Shown here in pieces: positions 22,445-30,627 of a stretch of DNA of 40,388 nucleotides. The position numbers and the translations under genes are program-made. Numbering within the stretch: position 1 is the stretch's first letter; the number at the start of each line of letters is the position of its first letter. This DNA is from Candidatus Tepidiaquacellales bacterium UBA6667 (lineage in GTDB: Bacteria; Bacteroidota; Ignavibacteria; Tepidaquicellales; Tepidaquicellaceae): the NCBI GenBank assembly GCA_002455255.1, contig DKKL01000044.1:15925-56312 (forward strand), in the 5' to 3' direction. The notes under the pieces were generated by a model. The model saw only the letters and a list, made by a program, of their open reading frames with translations. It was not told the origin of the DNA and made no database searches.

Positions 22445-24019
22445 TTATTTTCTTTTTAATTTCACACAAAAACTTCCATCTATAGAATGGATATGTGGAA
22501 AAATTTCTACACAACCTGATTCATTTACAACCTTTTGATTTACATATTTTGAAGCATTATCAATTTCAAAATCCGGATTATTCTTGAGGAAATAATTTGA
22601 GATTTCTGAATTTTCTTCAGATTCTGTAGTGCATGTACTGTAAACTAATGAACCTCCAGATTTCACATATTTAGCTGCATTCATAATCATAATTTTTTGA
22701 AGTTCGTGCAATTCTTTAATATCATTCAATTCCCTTTTCCATTTTATGTCCGGTTTTTTAGATAAAACACCAAGTCCTGAACAGGGTGCATCAAGCAATA
22801 CTTTATCAACTTTTCCAATTAAATCTTCATTTAACAATTGAGTTGAAGGGTTTACTAAATCATCGTGAACAATTTTTACATTTGATGCGCCTAATCTATC
22901 AATATTTCTTTTTAACGTTTCAAGTCTTCCGATATATTTATCGACAGCAATGATTTCACCGGAATTATTCATAAGTTGAGACATATGAGTTGTCTTTCCA
23001 CCCGGTGCAGCACATAAGTCAAGAATTAACTCATTTTCGCCAGGATTAACTAAGTTAGAAACAAAACCTGCACTTATATCCTGTACAGAGAATCCCCCTT
23101 CTCTGAATAGTTCTTCAGTGAATAATTTTGAAACTAATTTAATTGTATAAAAATTATTCAAAAGATCAGATTTTCTAAACTGAATATTTCTTTCTGTAAG
23201 ATATTTTTCAAAATCTGATTCAGAAATTTTTAATTTATTAACTCTTATACTTAAGACAGGTCTTTTATTATTAGCTTCGCAAAGTTTAACTGCATCATCA
23301 AAACCAAATCTCTGAATCCATCTTTTAACCATCCAGTTCGGATGAGACTGAACAATTCCAAGATAATTTACTTCATCAACATCCCTTGAGGGCCAAACAA
23401 GATTATCAAGTGTTCTGAGAATAGTTCTTAGCAAACCATTTACAACACCTGCATGTTTTTCATTCCTGATTTTTTTCATAAATTCTACGGCTTCATTCAC
23501 TGCTGCAAAATGTGGAATTTTATTTAAGAATAAAATCTGATACATAGCAACTCTTAAAGTATTCTTAACTTCAGGTAAACATTTCTCATAATTTCCTCTG
23601 TAAAACCCATTTAAGAACCAGTCAAGTCTCCGCATCCACCTTATAACACCGTGAGATAATTCATTCACGAGAGATTTGTCAAATTCATTAAGGTTTTCAT
23701 TTCTCAATTCAAAATCAAGAATTTTTTCAAGAAAGGAATCAGTTCTTTCGCATCTGCACAACACTTTTACAGCAATTGATCTTGCATCATTATAAATTGA
23801 GTTATCATAATATTCCCTTCTTTTTTTAGTCTTCTCCCCTTGTTTATTATCTGATTTTTCCGTTTTAATTTCAGATTCGGTTTGATCCGCAGTTTGAGCG
23901 TCATTTATTTCAGTTTTATTATTAACTTCTTTTTCCGGTTCTGTCCCGGAATCGTTTTGATTTTTTAAATTCTGAATTTCATTATTTTCAGAATTTATTG
24001 GTTCTTGTGTATTTCCCAT
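22445..24019 (-). CDS. rsmB: 16S rRNA (cytosine-967, C5) methyltransferase RsmB, with acidic N-terminal extension
   Basis: A 524-residue RNA m5C methyltransferase that modifies 16S rRNA using SAM. A NusB-like RNA-binding domain (about 75-205) is followed by the Rossmann methyltransferase domain. That domain has motif I LILDLCAAPGGKT (about 331-343), the release Cys413 in DAPCSGLG and the nucleophile Cys463 in VYSTCTT. The first ~70 residues are an added, highly charged and probably disordered region (many Glu, Asn, Lys, Asp), absent from typical RsmB of about 430-450 residues. It could be an RNA or protein interaction tail. It lies 15 nt after the DinG-like helicase gene on the same strand, so it is probably co-transcribed with it. 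Confidence 0.93.
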   Translation of the reverse strand: MGNTQEPINSENNEIQNLKNQNDSGTEPEKEVNNKTEINDAQTADQTESEIKTEKSDNKQGEKTKKRREYYDNSIYNDARSIAVKVLCRCERTDSFLEKILDFELRNENLNEFDKSLVNELSHGVIRWMRRLDWFLNGFYRGNYEKCLPEVKNTLRVAMYQILFLNKIPHFAAVNEAVEFMKKIRNEKHAGVVNGLLRTILRTLDNLVWPSRDVDEVNYLGIVQSHPNWMVKRWIQRFGFDDAVKLCEANNKRPVLSIRVNKLKISESDFEKYLTERNIQFRKSDLLNNFYTIKLVSKLFTEELFREGGFSVQDISAGFVSNLVNPGENELILDLCAAPGGKTTHMSQLMNNSGEIIAVDKYIGRLETLKRNIDRLGASNVKIVHDDLVNPSTQLLNEDLIGKVDKVLLDAPCSGLGVLSKKPDIKWKRELNDIKELHELQKIMIMNAAKYVKSGGSLVYSTCTTESEENSEISNYFLKNNPDFEIDNASKYVNQKVVNESGCVEIFPHIHSIDGSFCVKLKRK

Positions 24020-24034
24020 TTTTATTAATTTAAT

Positions 24035-26029
24035 TCAAATTCTTTCAATCGGACATTTCTCGATTGAGTTTAAAAAATATTTACCGTATGGTTTTGTTAA
24101 AATTCTATTGTCTAAAATTGCGATAATTCCTTTATCATTTGAATTTCTTATTAATCTTCCAACACCTTGCCGGAACTTTAATATTGCTTCAGGGAGTGAG
24201 TATTCCATAAAACTGTTCCCTCCTCTTGCATCAATAAATTCCATTCTTGCTTTTACAACCGGATGATCAGGAACTTGAAACGGAAGTTTAGTTATAATTA
24301 AGTTACTCAATGATTCGCCGGGTACGTCAATTCCTACCCAAAAACTATCAACACCAAACAAAACTGAGTTCGTGTTATCTTTAAATTTTTTCAAAAGATT
24401 ACTTCTTGAATTCCCTTCTCCCTGTATTAAAATTTCTATATCAGATTCATTTACAACCGTTCTCAATTCATTACCAATCTGTTTCATCAAACCCATATTA
24501 GTGAACAAAACCAATGCTTTGCCACCGGTTTTTTCAATAAAATGTAAAATCCAATCCTTCAAATTTTCAGTATAAAAAATATCAGAATTTTTTGATGGTG
24601 GAGGCATACTTGTCGGTATATAAATCTTCACCTGATCAAAAAAATTAAATTGAGTCGGTAAAATCATATCATTTATATCTTCAGCACCTAATCTTTCTTT
24701 AAAATAATCAAAATTATTATTAACAGTAAGAGTAGCACTTGTCAAAACAGTTGAATTATTTTCTCTAAAAATATTTTCTTTGAAATAGTCCGAAATATCT
24801 ATTGGAGCGGTACAAATTGAGACATTTGAATCATCTCTTAAGCCCGAAAGCTCAACCCAATAGACAAATTCATTTCCTCTCTTTTCCTCATATTTCTGCT
24901 CAAGGAAATTCTTAATATAATATTTGATTTCCCCGAAACGAATTATAAAATCATTAAGTTCATTCAGCTCCATATCATCTTTACAGTTTTTTCTCAGTTC
25001 TCTGAGATATTCAAGCAATTTTTCAATCTCAGAGGTGAGAATATCTTCTACTATGTTTTTTTCATAAACCCTTACTGCAAGTTTTTCGTATCTCCCGTTA
25101 TTCATAATGAAAAGTTCTTCTTTCAGATTAAAAAAGAATCTATGCACAAGGTCAAATAAATTTTGAATAGTTAATTGAATATGAAGGGAAGGTAAGTTCA
25201 GGAGAAAACCTTTTTTCTTATTAGGATTATAAAGTCTGTTTAGTTGATACTTTATTGCTTCTCTTGATAATGCAGGATATATATGTTCTGCAGCAATTGA
25301 CTCCAAAGTGTGTGCCTCATCAAAAACCACAAAATCATTTATGAACAAATAACCTTCAGCATCTGCTTCAGATACACCGTCAAATAAAGTAAAGAATAAA
25401 TGATGATTTACAATAACAACGTCAGAATCAGCAACTTCAAGTTTAGCTTTCATATAAAAACAATCAGACTCCATTCCACCACAGGTTTTTGTTGAACAAA
25501 TTCCCCTTTCGGCACAGATTGAATTCCAAACATTTTGTTTAATCGCGATTGGTAAATCTGATATTGTTCCATCAATAGTATCTAATGACCAGCTATACAC
25601 TTTATCAAGAAATAATTGTTCGTCTGAGTCGAATAAATTATCAGATTTAACAAGAGCGGTTTGAAGACGTTTTGGGCACAAATAATTAGTTTTTCCTTTT
25701 ATTAATGCTGCTTTGAAATTAACCGGCATTATTTCATTTAGAAGCGGAATATCTTTATAAAGTAACTGTTCCTGTAAATTTATTGTATGAGTAGAAATAA
25801 CTGCTTTTTTTTTATTCGCCTTTGCATATAAAATTGAAGGAACCAAGTAAGCAAAGCTTTTCCCAACACCAGTTGGAGCTTCAATCATTACATGAGATTT
25901 ATTCTGCAGAGTTTTAAGCAATTCAAGAGCCATATCAAGTTGGCTTTGACGAAATTCATAATCCTTGAATTTTTTTGATAAAATTCCATCGGATTTAAAA
26001 AAATCTATAACCTGTTGTTCAAGACTCAT
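24035..26029 (-). CDS. dinG: DinG/XPD-family ATP-dependent DNA helicase
   Basis: A 664-residue superfamily 2 helicase. Walker A is APTGVGKS (about 51-58), the DEAH box is in VVFDEAHTLE (about 237-240), and the C-terminal motif VI is FRQGVGRLIRNSNDKG. Between the first two motifs lie Cys118, 172, 178, 183 and 190 (NYLCPKR, SICAERGICSTKTC), enough for the 4Fe-4S cluster typical of DinG and XPD. Such helicases unwind 5'-overhang DNA and R-loops. I start at ATG 26029 (MSLEQQ) rather than an upstream TTG at 26044. The - strand TAATTTTG box (26033-26040) lies just 3 nt before this ATG. It is divergent from the SPOUT methyltransferase gene and upstream of rsmB. Confidence 0.92.
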   Translation of the reverse strand: MSLEQQVIDFFKSDGILSKKFKDYEFRQSQLDMALELLKTLQNKSHVMIEAPTGVGKSFAYLVPSILYAKANKKKAVISTHTINLQEQLLYKDIPLLNEIMPVNFKAALIKGKTNYLCPKRLQTALVKSDNLFDSDEQLFLDKVYSWSLDTIDGTISDLPIAIKQNVWNSICAERGICSTKTCGGMESDCFYMKAKLEVADSDVVIVNHHLFFTLFDGVSEADAEGYLFINDFVVFDEAHTLESIAAEHIYPALSREAIKYQLNRLYNPNKKKGFLLNLPSLHIQLTIQNLFDLVHRFFFNLKEELFIMNNGRYEKLAVRVYEKNIVEDILTSEIEKLLEYLRELRKNCKDDMELNELNDFIIRFGEIKYYIKNFLEQKYEEKRGNEFVYWVELSGLRDDSNVSICTAPIDISDYFKENIFRENNSTVLTSATLTVNNNFDYFKERLGAEDINDMILPTQFNFFDQVKIYIPTSMPPPSKNSDIFYTENLKDWILHFIEKTGGKALVLFTNMGLMKQIGNELRTVVNESDIEILIQGEGNSRSNLLKKFKDNTNSVLFGVDSFWVGIDVPGESLSNLIITKLPFQVPDHPVVKARMEFIDARGGNSFMEYSLPEAILKFRQGVGRLIRNSNDKGIIAILDNRILTKPYGKYFLNSIEKCPIERI

Positions 26030-26032
26030 AAG

Positions 26033-26040
26033 CAAAATTA
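26033..26040 (-). promoter_or_regulatory. Putative -7 box immediately upstream of the dinG ATG
   Basis: TAATTTTG on the - strand, ending 3 nt before ATG 26029. It matches TAnnTTTG, but no TTG is found at the 20-nt upstream position. If used, the mRNA would start at or near the start codon (leaderless). Confidence 0.45.
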
Positions 26041-26123
26041 ACAATATTAGATATCTAAATAAGTGTTAAAATAAAATCTTAGTTAATAAATAATAATAAC
26101 TATTTTTAAATGTTAAGAATAAA

Positions 26124-26131
26124 TAAATTTG
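26124..26131 (+). promoter_or_regulatory. Putative -7 box immediately upstream of the SPOUT gene ATG
   Basis: TAAATTTG, ending 3 nt before ATG 26135: the mirror of the arrangement at dinG. The -33 position lacks a clear TTG. Use of this box would give a leaderless mRNA. Confidence 0.45.
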
Positions 26132-26134
26132 TAA

Positions 26135-26668
26135 ATGAGAAAACTCACACATGAAGAGATAAAATCCAGACGAAAAAATTTACAAAATATAAATGAATTT
26201 GAAAGAAATCCCATTGTAGTAGTTTGCGATAATATCAGAAGTATATTTAATGTCGGTTCAATATTCAGAACATCTGATGGTGCATTTATAGAAAAACTAT
26301 ATCTTTGTGGTTATACACCGCATCCTCCCCGAAAGGAAATAGACAAAGTTGCCTTAGGTGCTACATTAAGTGTCCCTTATGAATATTCTAAAAGCCCGAT
26401 GGAAGTAGTTGAAAAGCTGAAAAAAGCCGGTTATAAAATTTGTACACTTGAACTGACGGATAACAGCAAAGATTACCGGGAAATTTCAAATGAAGATTTC
26501 CCCATTTGTCTTGTTATAGGAAATGAGATTGAAGGAGTATCAAAAGAAATAATTGATATTGCCGATATGGCAATTGAAATACCAATGCATGGTTTTAAAC
26601 AATCATTAAATGTATCCGTTTGTTTTGGAATAGCAGTGTATGAGTTGGTAAATAAATTTGAAAATTAA
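26135..26668 (+). CDS. SPOUT-family (SpoU/TrmH-like) RNA 2'-O-methyltransferase
   Basis: A 177-residue protein with only the knotted SPOUT catalytic domain. Motif 1 is IRSIFNVGSIFRTSDG (about 35-50, with the catalytic-type Asn39 and Arg45), motif 2 is LVIGNEIEGVS (about 126-136), and motif 3 is IEIPMHGFKQSLNVSVC (about 147-163). These form the SAM-binding trefoil knot and the active site. The target (tRNA Gm18, tRNA wobble position or rRNA) cannot be chosen from sequence. It overlaps the polyprenyl synthase gene tail-to-tail by 4 nt (shared TTAA) and is divergent from the helicase gene, about 105 nt apart. Confidence 0.9.
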   Translation: MRKLTHEEIKSRRKNLQNINEFERNPIVVVCDNIRSIFNVGSIFRTSDGAFIEKLYLCGYTPHPPRKEIDKVALGATLSVPYEYSKSPMEVVEKLKKAGYKICTLELTDNSKDYREISNEDFPICLVIGNEIEGVSKEIIDIADMAIEIPMHGFKQSLNVSVCFGIAVYELVNKFEN

Positions 26669-27642
26669 TATTCTCTGTTAGAAATAAAATGGACCAACGA
26701 TTCAAGTGATTTTTTTATTTCCGAATCGGGGAATTTTTTTAATATTGCATAAGCATCATTAGAATAATTTTTAATTTTCTCATCAGTATAATTTATACCA
26801 CCATACTCATTAACAAATTCATACACCTTATCAAATTTTTTCGCAGAATCACTTTTAATAAGTTTCATCATTTCTTTTGATTTTGAATTCGGTGCATTTC
26901 TTAGCGAAACGATTAGAGGCAGTGTAAACTTTTTTTCTTTTAAATCGTTACCTGTAGATTTCCCAAGTAATTTTTTTCTTCCAATATAATCCAATAAATC
27001 ATCACGTAACTGAAAAATAATACCGATATTTTCACCAAAATCAGACATCAATTTAATTTTTTCCTTATCTGAAGTAGAACTCATCGCACCAATTTCGCAA
27101 CAGGTTTTAATAAGAGATGCAGTTTTATCTGATATGACTTTGAAATAAGTTTCCTCTGTAGAATCAAAATTTCTTGCCTTTTGAATTTGCAATAACTCAC
27201 CTTCACTCATTCTTTTTACTGCATTTGTAGTAGATTTCAAAAAATCATATTCGTTTGCATCAAGCGAAATCATTAATCCTTTGGATAAAAGAAAATCACC
27301 GATTAAAACGGCAACTTTGTTTTTCCAAACTGCATTGATAGATGCAATTCCTCTTCGGGTTTTTGCCTCATCTACAACATCATCATGAATGAGAGTAGCA
27401 GTGTGTAAGAGCTCAACAAGGTTTGCTGCAACATACGTCCGATCGTTTATTTTTCCACACATTTTTGCAGAAGCCAAAACAAGAATAGGTCTGATTCTCT
27501 TTCCCTTTTGTTTTAAAATGTATTTTGTAATTAAATCAAGAAGTGCAACTTTTGATTTTAGAACATTGGAAAATCTGATTTGAAATTCTTTTAATTCATC
27601 TTGAATCGGTTCACTTATTTTCCGTAAATCTTTTTCTTTCAA
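26665..27642 (-). CDS. Trans-polyprenyl diphosphate synthase (IspB-type), TTG start
   Basis: A 325-residue isoprenyl chain-elongating enzyme, likely making the side chain of the respiratory quinone. The motif KGKRIRP is near 46-52, the first Asp-rich motif is LIHDDVVDEAKTRRG (Asp87, 88, 91), the second is FQLRDDLLDYIG (Asp214, 215, 218), and GNDLKEKKFTLP lies near 231-242. The chain length of the product cannot be read off safely. The start is TTG at 27642, three bases after the tatC stop, and no ATG gives a full N terminus; translation is probably coupled to tatC. A link to the cox operon through quinone supply is reasonable but inferred. Confidence 0.92.
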   Translation of the reverse strand: MKEKDLRKISEPIQDELKEFQIRFSNVLKSKVALLDLITKYILKQKGKRIRPILVLASAKMCGKINDRTYVAANLVELLHTATLIHDDVVDEAKTRRGIASINAVWKNKVAVLIGDFLLSKGLMISLDANEYDFLKSTTNAVKRMSEGELLQIQKARNFDSTEETYFKVISDKTASLIKTCCEIGAMSSTSDKEKIKLMSDFGENIGIIFQLRDDLLDYIGRKKLLGKSTGNDLKEKKFTLPLIVSLRNAPNSKSKEMMKLIKSDSAKKFDKVYEFVNEYGGINYTDEKIKNYSNDAYAILKKFPDSEIKKSLESLVHFISNREY

Positions 27643-27645
27643 ATT

Positions 27646-28425
27646 TTAAATTGTGCTAAATTGTGTTTCAGAATTTTTCTTTTTTTGTGACAATTTGGAA
27701 ATAATAATGCTTATTTCATATAATATCAATAATGGTATTCCTAAAAGTAACTGGCTAGTAATATCGGGACTTGGAGTAAGCAATGCAGCGAGAATTAAAA
27801 TTATAACAACAGAATGTTTTCTGTATTTACGCATAAACTCGGGTGTTAAAATTCCAATTTTAGATAGAAAAAATGATACCATTGGTAATTCAAAAATAAC
27901 CCCTGCAGCAAGGCAAAGTGATATTATGAAACTCATATAATAATCAATGGATATATTATTTTGAATAACAGATGTTCCGAATTTTGCCAAAAATTCGAGT
28001 GATGTTGGTAAAATAACAAAATAAGCAAAAACAATTCCCGCGATAAAACAAACTGATGAAAATACAACAATTGATGATATATATTTCTTTTCGGTTGGTT
28101 TGAGAGCAGGTTCGATAAATTTCCAAAACTGATAAATTATATTGGGAATGCTTAACAATGCTCCACCAATTAAAATCACTTCTATATATAAAGTAAACTG
28201 TCCAAATGGTTGAATATTAATAATTGTCAATGGAGGTGTAGTTTTTGTTGCAGGTGCGAGCAAAATATTCTCAACAATGAAATTAACAAAAATACTTACA
28301 ACAATTGCGGCAAGAATAACACCGATAAGAGCTTTAATTATTCTCCATCGCAACTCTTCCAGATGATCAAGAAAACTCATTTCTTTTTCCTGAATTTGTG
28401 TCGAATTGTTTTCACTGTCCATCAA
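27646..28425 (-). CDS. tatC: Twin-arginine translocase subunit TatC
   Basis: A 259-residue inner-membrane protein with six transmembrane helices, the receptor for folded Tat substrates with RR signals. The N-terminal motif MSFLDHLEELRWR (16-28) and the conserved FELPM in the fourth helix region are diagnostic. It has a 15-residue polar extension before the conserved start and two adjacent ATG codons. No tatA or tatB gene is next to it. It lies between a trmO-like gene (3-nt gap) and the polyprenyl synthase (3-nt gap), in a tightly packed - strand operon. Confidence 0.96.
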   Translation of the reverse strand: MMDSENNSTQIQEKEMSFLDHLEELRWRIIKALIGVILAAIVVSIFVNFIVENILLAPATKTTPPLTIINIQPFGQFTLYIEVILIGGALLSIPNIIYQFWKFIEPALKPTEKKYISSIVVFSSVCFIAGIVFAYFVILPTSLEFLAKFGTSVIQNNISIDYYMSFIISLCLAAGVIFELPMVSFFLSKIGILTPEFMRKYRKHSVVIILILAALLTPSPDITSQLLLGIPLLILYEISIIISKLSQKKKNSETQFSTI

Positions 28426-28428
28426 TTC

Positions 28429-28890
28429 TTACCAATAGTTTTTTGTAATTTCATTTACCCAATCAGGTTCAGTTACATCAGTAAACTTAGGCAAAAAAAC
28501 AGAATATACAGGTTTTATATCTATCACAGGAGAATCATTTATTGCATCAAGATTTTCAACTCGGATTTTTCTGCCTTCAACACTAATCAATTTACAAATT
28601 GTATTTCCTATTTTATTTGGTCTTCCACCGGCTCTTTGAGAAAATATGCCTTTAGGTTTTAGATTTTTCAATTCTCTCGGAATTTTTTCAAATCTTTTTG
28701 AACTTTCATCAGGAACTTTGTGGAAATAAAAAAATACTTCTATATGTGAAAATTCAGACAAACCATGCAAAGAATGTAAAGGAATATCATCGTTTAAAAT
28801 AATTTCTGATTCGATTTCACTCCAATTATCATCTATTCTTTCTTTTCTTTCATTAGAAACTCTTCCTATATCTTTTATTACGAATTCCAA
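28429..28890 (-). CDS. trmO: TrmO/TsaA-like SAM-dependent methyltransferase domain protein, TTG start
   Basis: A 153-residue protein of the TsaA-like (YaeB/TrmO) beta-barrel fold. In E. coli TrmO this domain N6-methylates the t6A37 base of tRNA-Thr. The core motifs are LHGLSEFSHIEVFFYFH, GIFSQRAGGRPNKIGNT (family pattern GIFATRSPxRPNPIG) and VIDIKPVY. It lacks the C-terminal extra domain of E. coli TrmO, so the target RNA is uncertain; short members also exist in archaea and other bacteria. The start codon is TTG, one base after the glyA stop, so translation should be coupled with glyA. Confidence 0.85.
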   Translation of the reverse strand: MEFVIKDIGRVSNERKERIDDNWSEIESEIILNDDIPLHSLHGLSEFSHIEVFFYFHKVPDESSKRFEKIPRELKNLKPKGIFSQRAGGRPNKIGNTICKLISVEGRKIRVENLDAINDSPVIDIKPVYSVFLPKFTDVTEPDWVNEITKNYW

Positions 28891-28891
28891 T

Positions 28892-30178
28892 TTATTTATA
28901 AATAGGAAACTTTGAAGTTAAATCCAAAATATCAGCTGAAACTCTTTTTTTAACTTCATCATTTTTAGGATCAGATATAATATCATTTATAAAACCTGCT
29001 ATAATTTTCATTTCGTTTTCCTTCATTCCGCGGGATGTCAAAGCCGGAGTTCCAAGTCTTATTCCACTTGTAACCAGTGGGCTTTTATCGTCATTAGGAA
29101 CAGAATTTTTATTACAGGTCAAACCAATTTCATCAAGCACTTCTTCAGCTGCTTTTCCTGAGATATTTTTATTCCTTAAATCGATTAACATTAAGTGATT
29201 ATCCGTTCCACCTGAGATTACATTAAATCCATAATTCATTAATTCGTTTGCTAAAGTTTTTGCATTTGCAACAATCTGTTTTGTATATATTTCAAAATCA
29301 TCCTGTAATGCTTCTTTGAATGCAACCGCCTTAGCCGCTATTACGTGCATTAATGGACCACCTTGAACCCCGGGCATAACCATTGAATCAAGAAGTTCAC
29401 TCATATTTTTCACACGACCTGATTTTGGGGCGACAATACCAAAAGGATTTTCGAAGTCATTACCCATCATTACCATTCCACCTCTGGGACCTCTTAAGGT
29501 TTTATGGGTTGTAGTTGTTACCACGTGACAATAAGGTATAGGGTCATTTAATAATTTTTTTGCAATTAATCCTGCAGGGTGAGCAATATCAGCGAGTAAA
29601 AACGCACCGACACTGTCAGCAATTTCTCTGAATTTTTTATAATCAATATTTCTTGAATATGCACTTGCTCCGACAGTTATCATCTTTGGTTTTTCTCTTT
29701 TCGCAGTATCAGCCACTAAATCATAATCAATGAATCCTGTTTCAGTATTAATGCCGTATTGAACAAAGTTATATAGTTGCCCTGAAAAATTTACAGGTGA
29801 ACCGTGAGTGAGATGTCCGCCATGAGATAGATTCATACCCATAACTTTATCTCCCGGTTTAACAAGTACAAAATAAACCGACATATTTGCCTGACTGCCT
29901 GAGTGAGGCTGAACATTAACATAAGATGCTCCAAATAATTTTTTTGCACGATCTCTTGCTAAATCTTCAGCGATATCTACAAATTCACAACCACCGTAAT
30001 ATCTTTTACCGGGATAGCCTTCGGCATATTTATTAGTTAAAACCGAACCCTGAGCTTCCATAACTGCTTTTGAAACAAAATTTTCAGAGGCAATCATTTC
30101 AAGTTTTTCACGCTGCCTGTTTTCTTCTTTTGATATTGCATCAAATATTTCAGAATCTTCTTTTTTTAGATATTCCAT
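28892..30178 (-). CDS. glyA: Serine hydroxymethyltransferase
   Basis: A 428-residue PLP enzyme that interconverts serine and glycine while charging tetrahydrofolate with a one-carbon unit. The PLP lysine is Lys226 in VVTTTTHKTLRGPRGG. Other family motifs are KYAEGYPGKRYYGGCEFVD, QPHSGSQANM and SHGGHLTHGS. Its length is normal. It lies 5 nt after rpiB and 1 nt before the TTG start of the trmO-like gene, inside the long - strand operon. Confidence 0.98.
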   Translation of the reverse strand: MEYLKKEDSEIFDAISKEENRQREKLEMIASENFVSKAVMEAQGSVLTNKYAEGYPGKRYYGGCEFVDIAEDLARDRAKKLFGASYVNVQPHSGSQANMSVYFVLVKPGDKVMGMNLSHGGHLTHGSPVNFSGQLYNFVQYGINTETGFIDYDLVADTAKREKPKMITVGASAYSRNIDYKKFREIADSVGAFLLADIAHPAGLIAKKLLNDPIPYCHVVTTTTHKTLRGPRGGMVMMGNDFENPFGIVAPKSGRVKNMSELLDSMVMPGVQGGPLMHVIAAKAVAFKEALQDDFEIYTKQIVANAKTLANELMNYGFNVISGGTDNHLMLIDLRNKNISGKAAEEVLDEIGLTCNKNSVPNDDKSPLVTSGIRLGTPALTSRGMKENEMKIIAGFINDIISDPKNDEVKKRVSADILDLTSKFPIYK

Positions 30179-30183
30179 ATAAA

Positions 30184-30627
30184 TTATTGATTATTTTCTA
30201 TGTCAGAGATTTTCTCTACTCTTCTTTGATGCCTGCCACCTTCAAACTCTGTATTTATAAACGTTTCAAGGGAAATTACTGCCTCATCAAATTTTATAAA
30301 ATCAGCTCCGAAACATATAACATTTGCATTATTGTGTAATCTTGACATTCGGGCAATTTCAGGATTACAAGCATTAACCGCTCTGATACCTTTAGATTTA
30401 TTGGCTGCTATTGAAACTCCAATTCCACTTCCACACATCAATACACCATATTGTGATTTACCTGAAGCAACAGAAGTACCAACAAGTTTTGTATAATCCG
30501 GGTAATCAACACTGTCCGGAGTAAATGAACCTACATCTTCAACTTCAAAACCTTTTGAAGTTAAATGTTTTATTAATTCATTTTTTAGATTATGTCCTCT
30601 GTGATCAGCCCCAATTGATATTTTCAC
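30184..30627 (-). CDS. rpiB: Ribose-5-phosphate isomerase B, GTG start
   Basis: A 147-residue RpiB/LacAB-family isomerase of the pentose phosphate pathway (ribose-5-P to ribulose-5-P). The active-site base Cys65 is in GVLMCGSGIGVSIAANK; His98 is in ARMSRLHNNANV; and IGADHRG forms the N-terminal phosphate loop. The start is GTG, overlapping the TAG stop of the upstream barrel gene by one base (TAGTG), a coupling arrangement. Confidence 0.97.
   Translation of the reverse strand: MKISIGADHRGHNLKNELIKHLTSKGFEVEDVGSFTPDSVDYPDYTKLVGTSVASGKSQYGVLMCGSGIGVSIAANKSKGIRAVNACNPEIARMSRLHNNANVICFGADFIKFDEAVISLETFINTEFEGGRHQRRVEKISDIENNQ

Noticed and set aside
28210..28662. Open frame of 150 codons on the plus strand across tatC and the trmO-like gene
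   Set aside because: It is antisense to two well-supported genes, has an Asn/Tyr/Phe/Cys-rich composition typical of chance frames in AT-rich DNA, and has no promoter or SD.
30070..30339. Open frame of 89 codons on the plus strand across the glyA/rpiB junction
   Set aside because: It is antisense to conserved coding sequence on both sides and shows no coding features.
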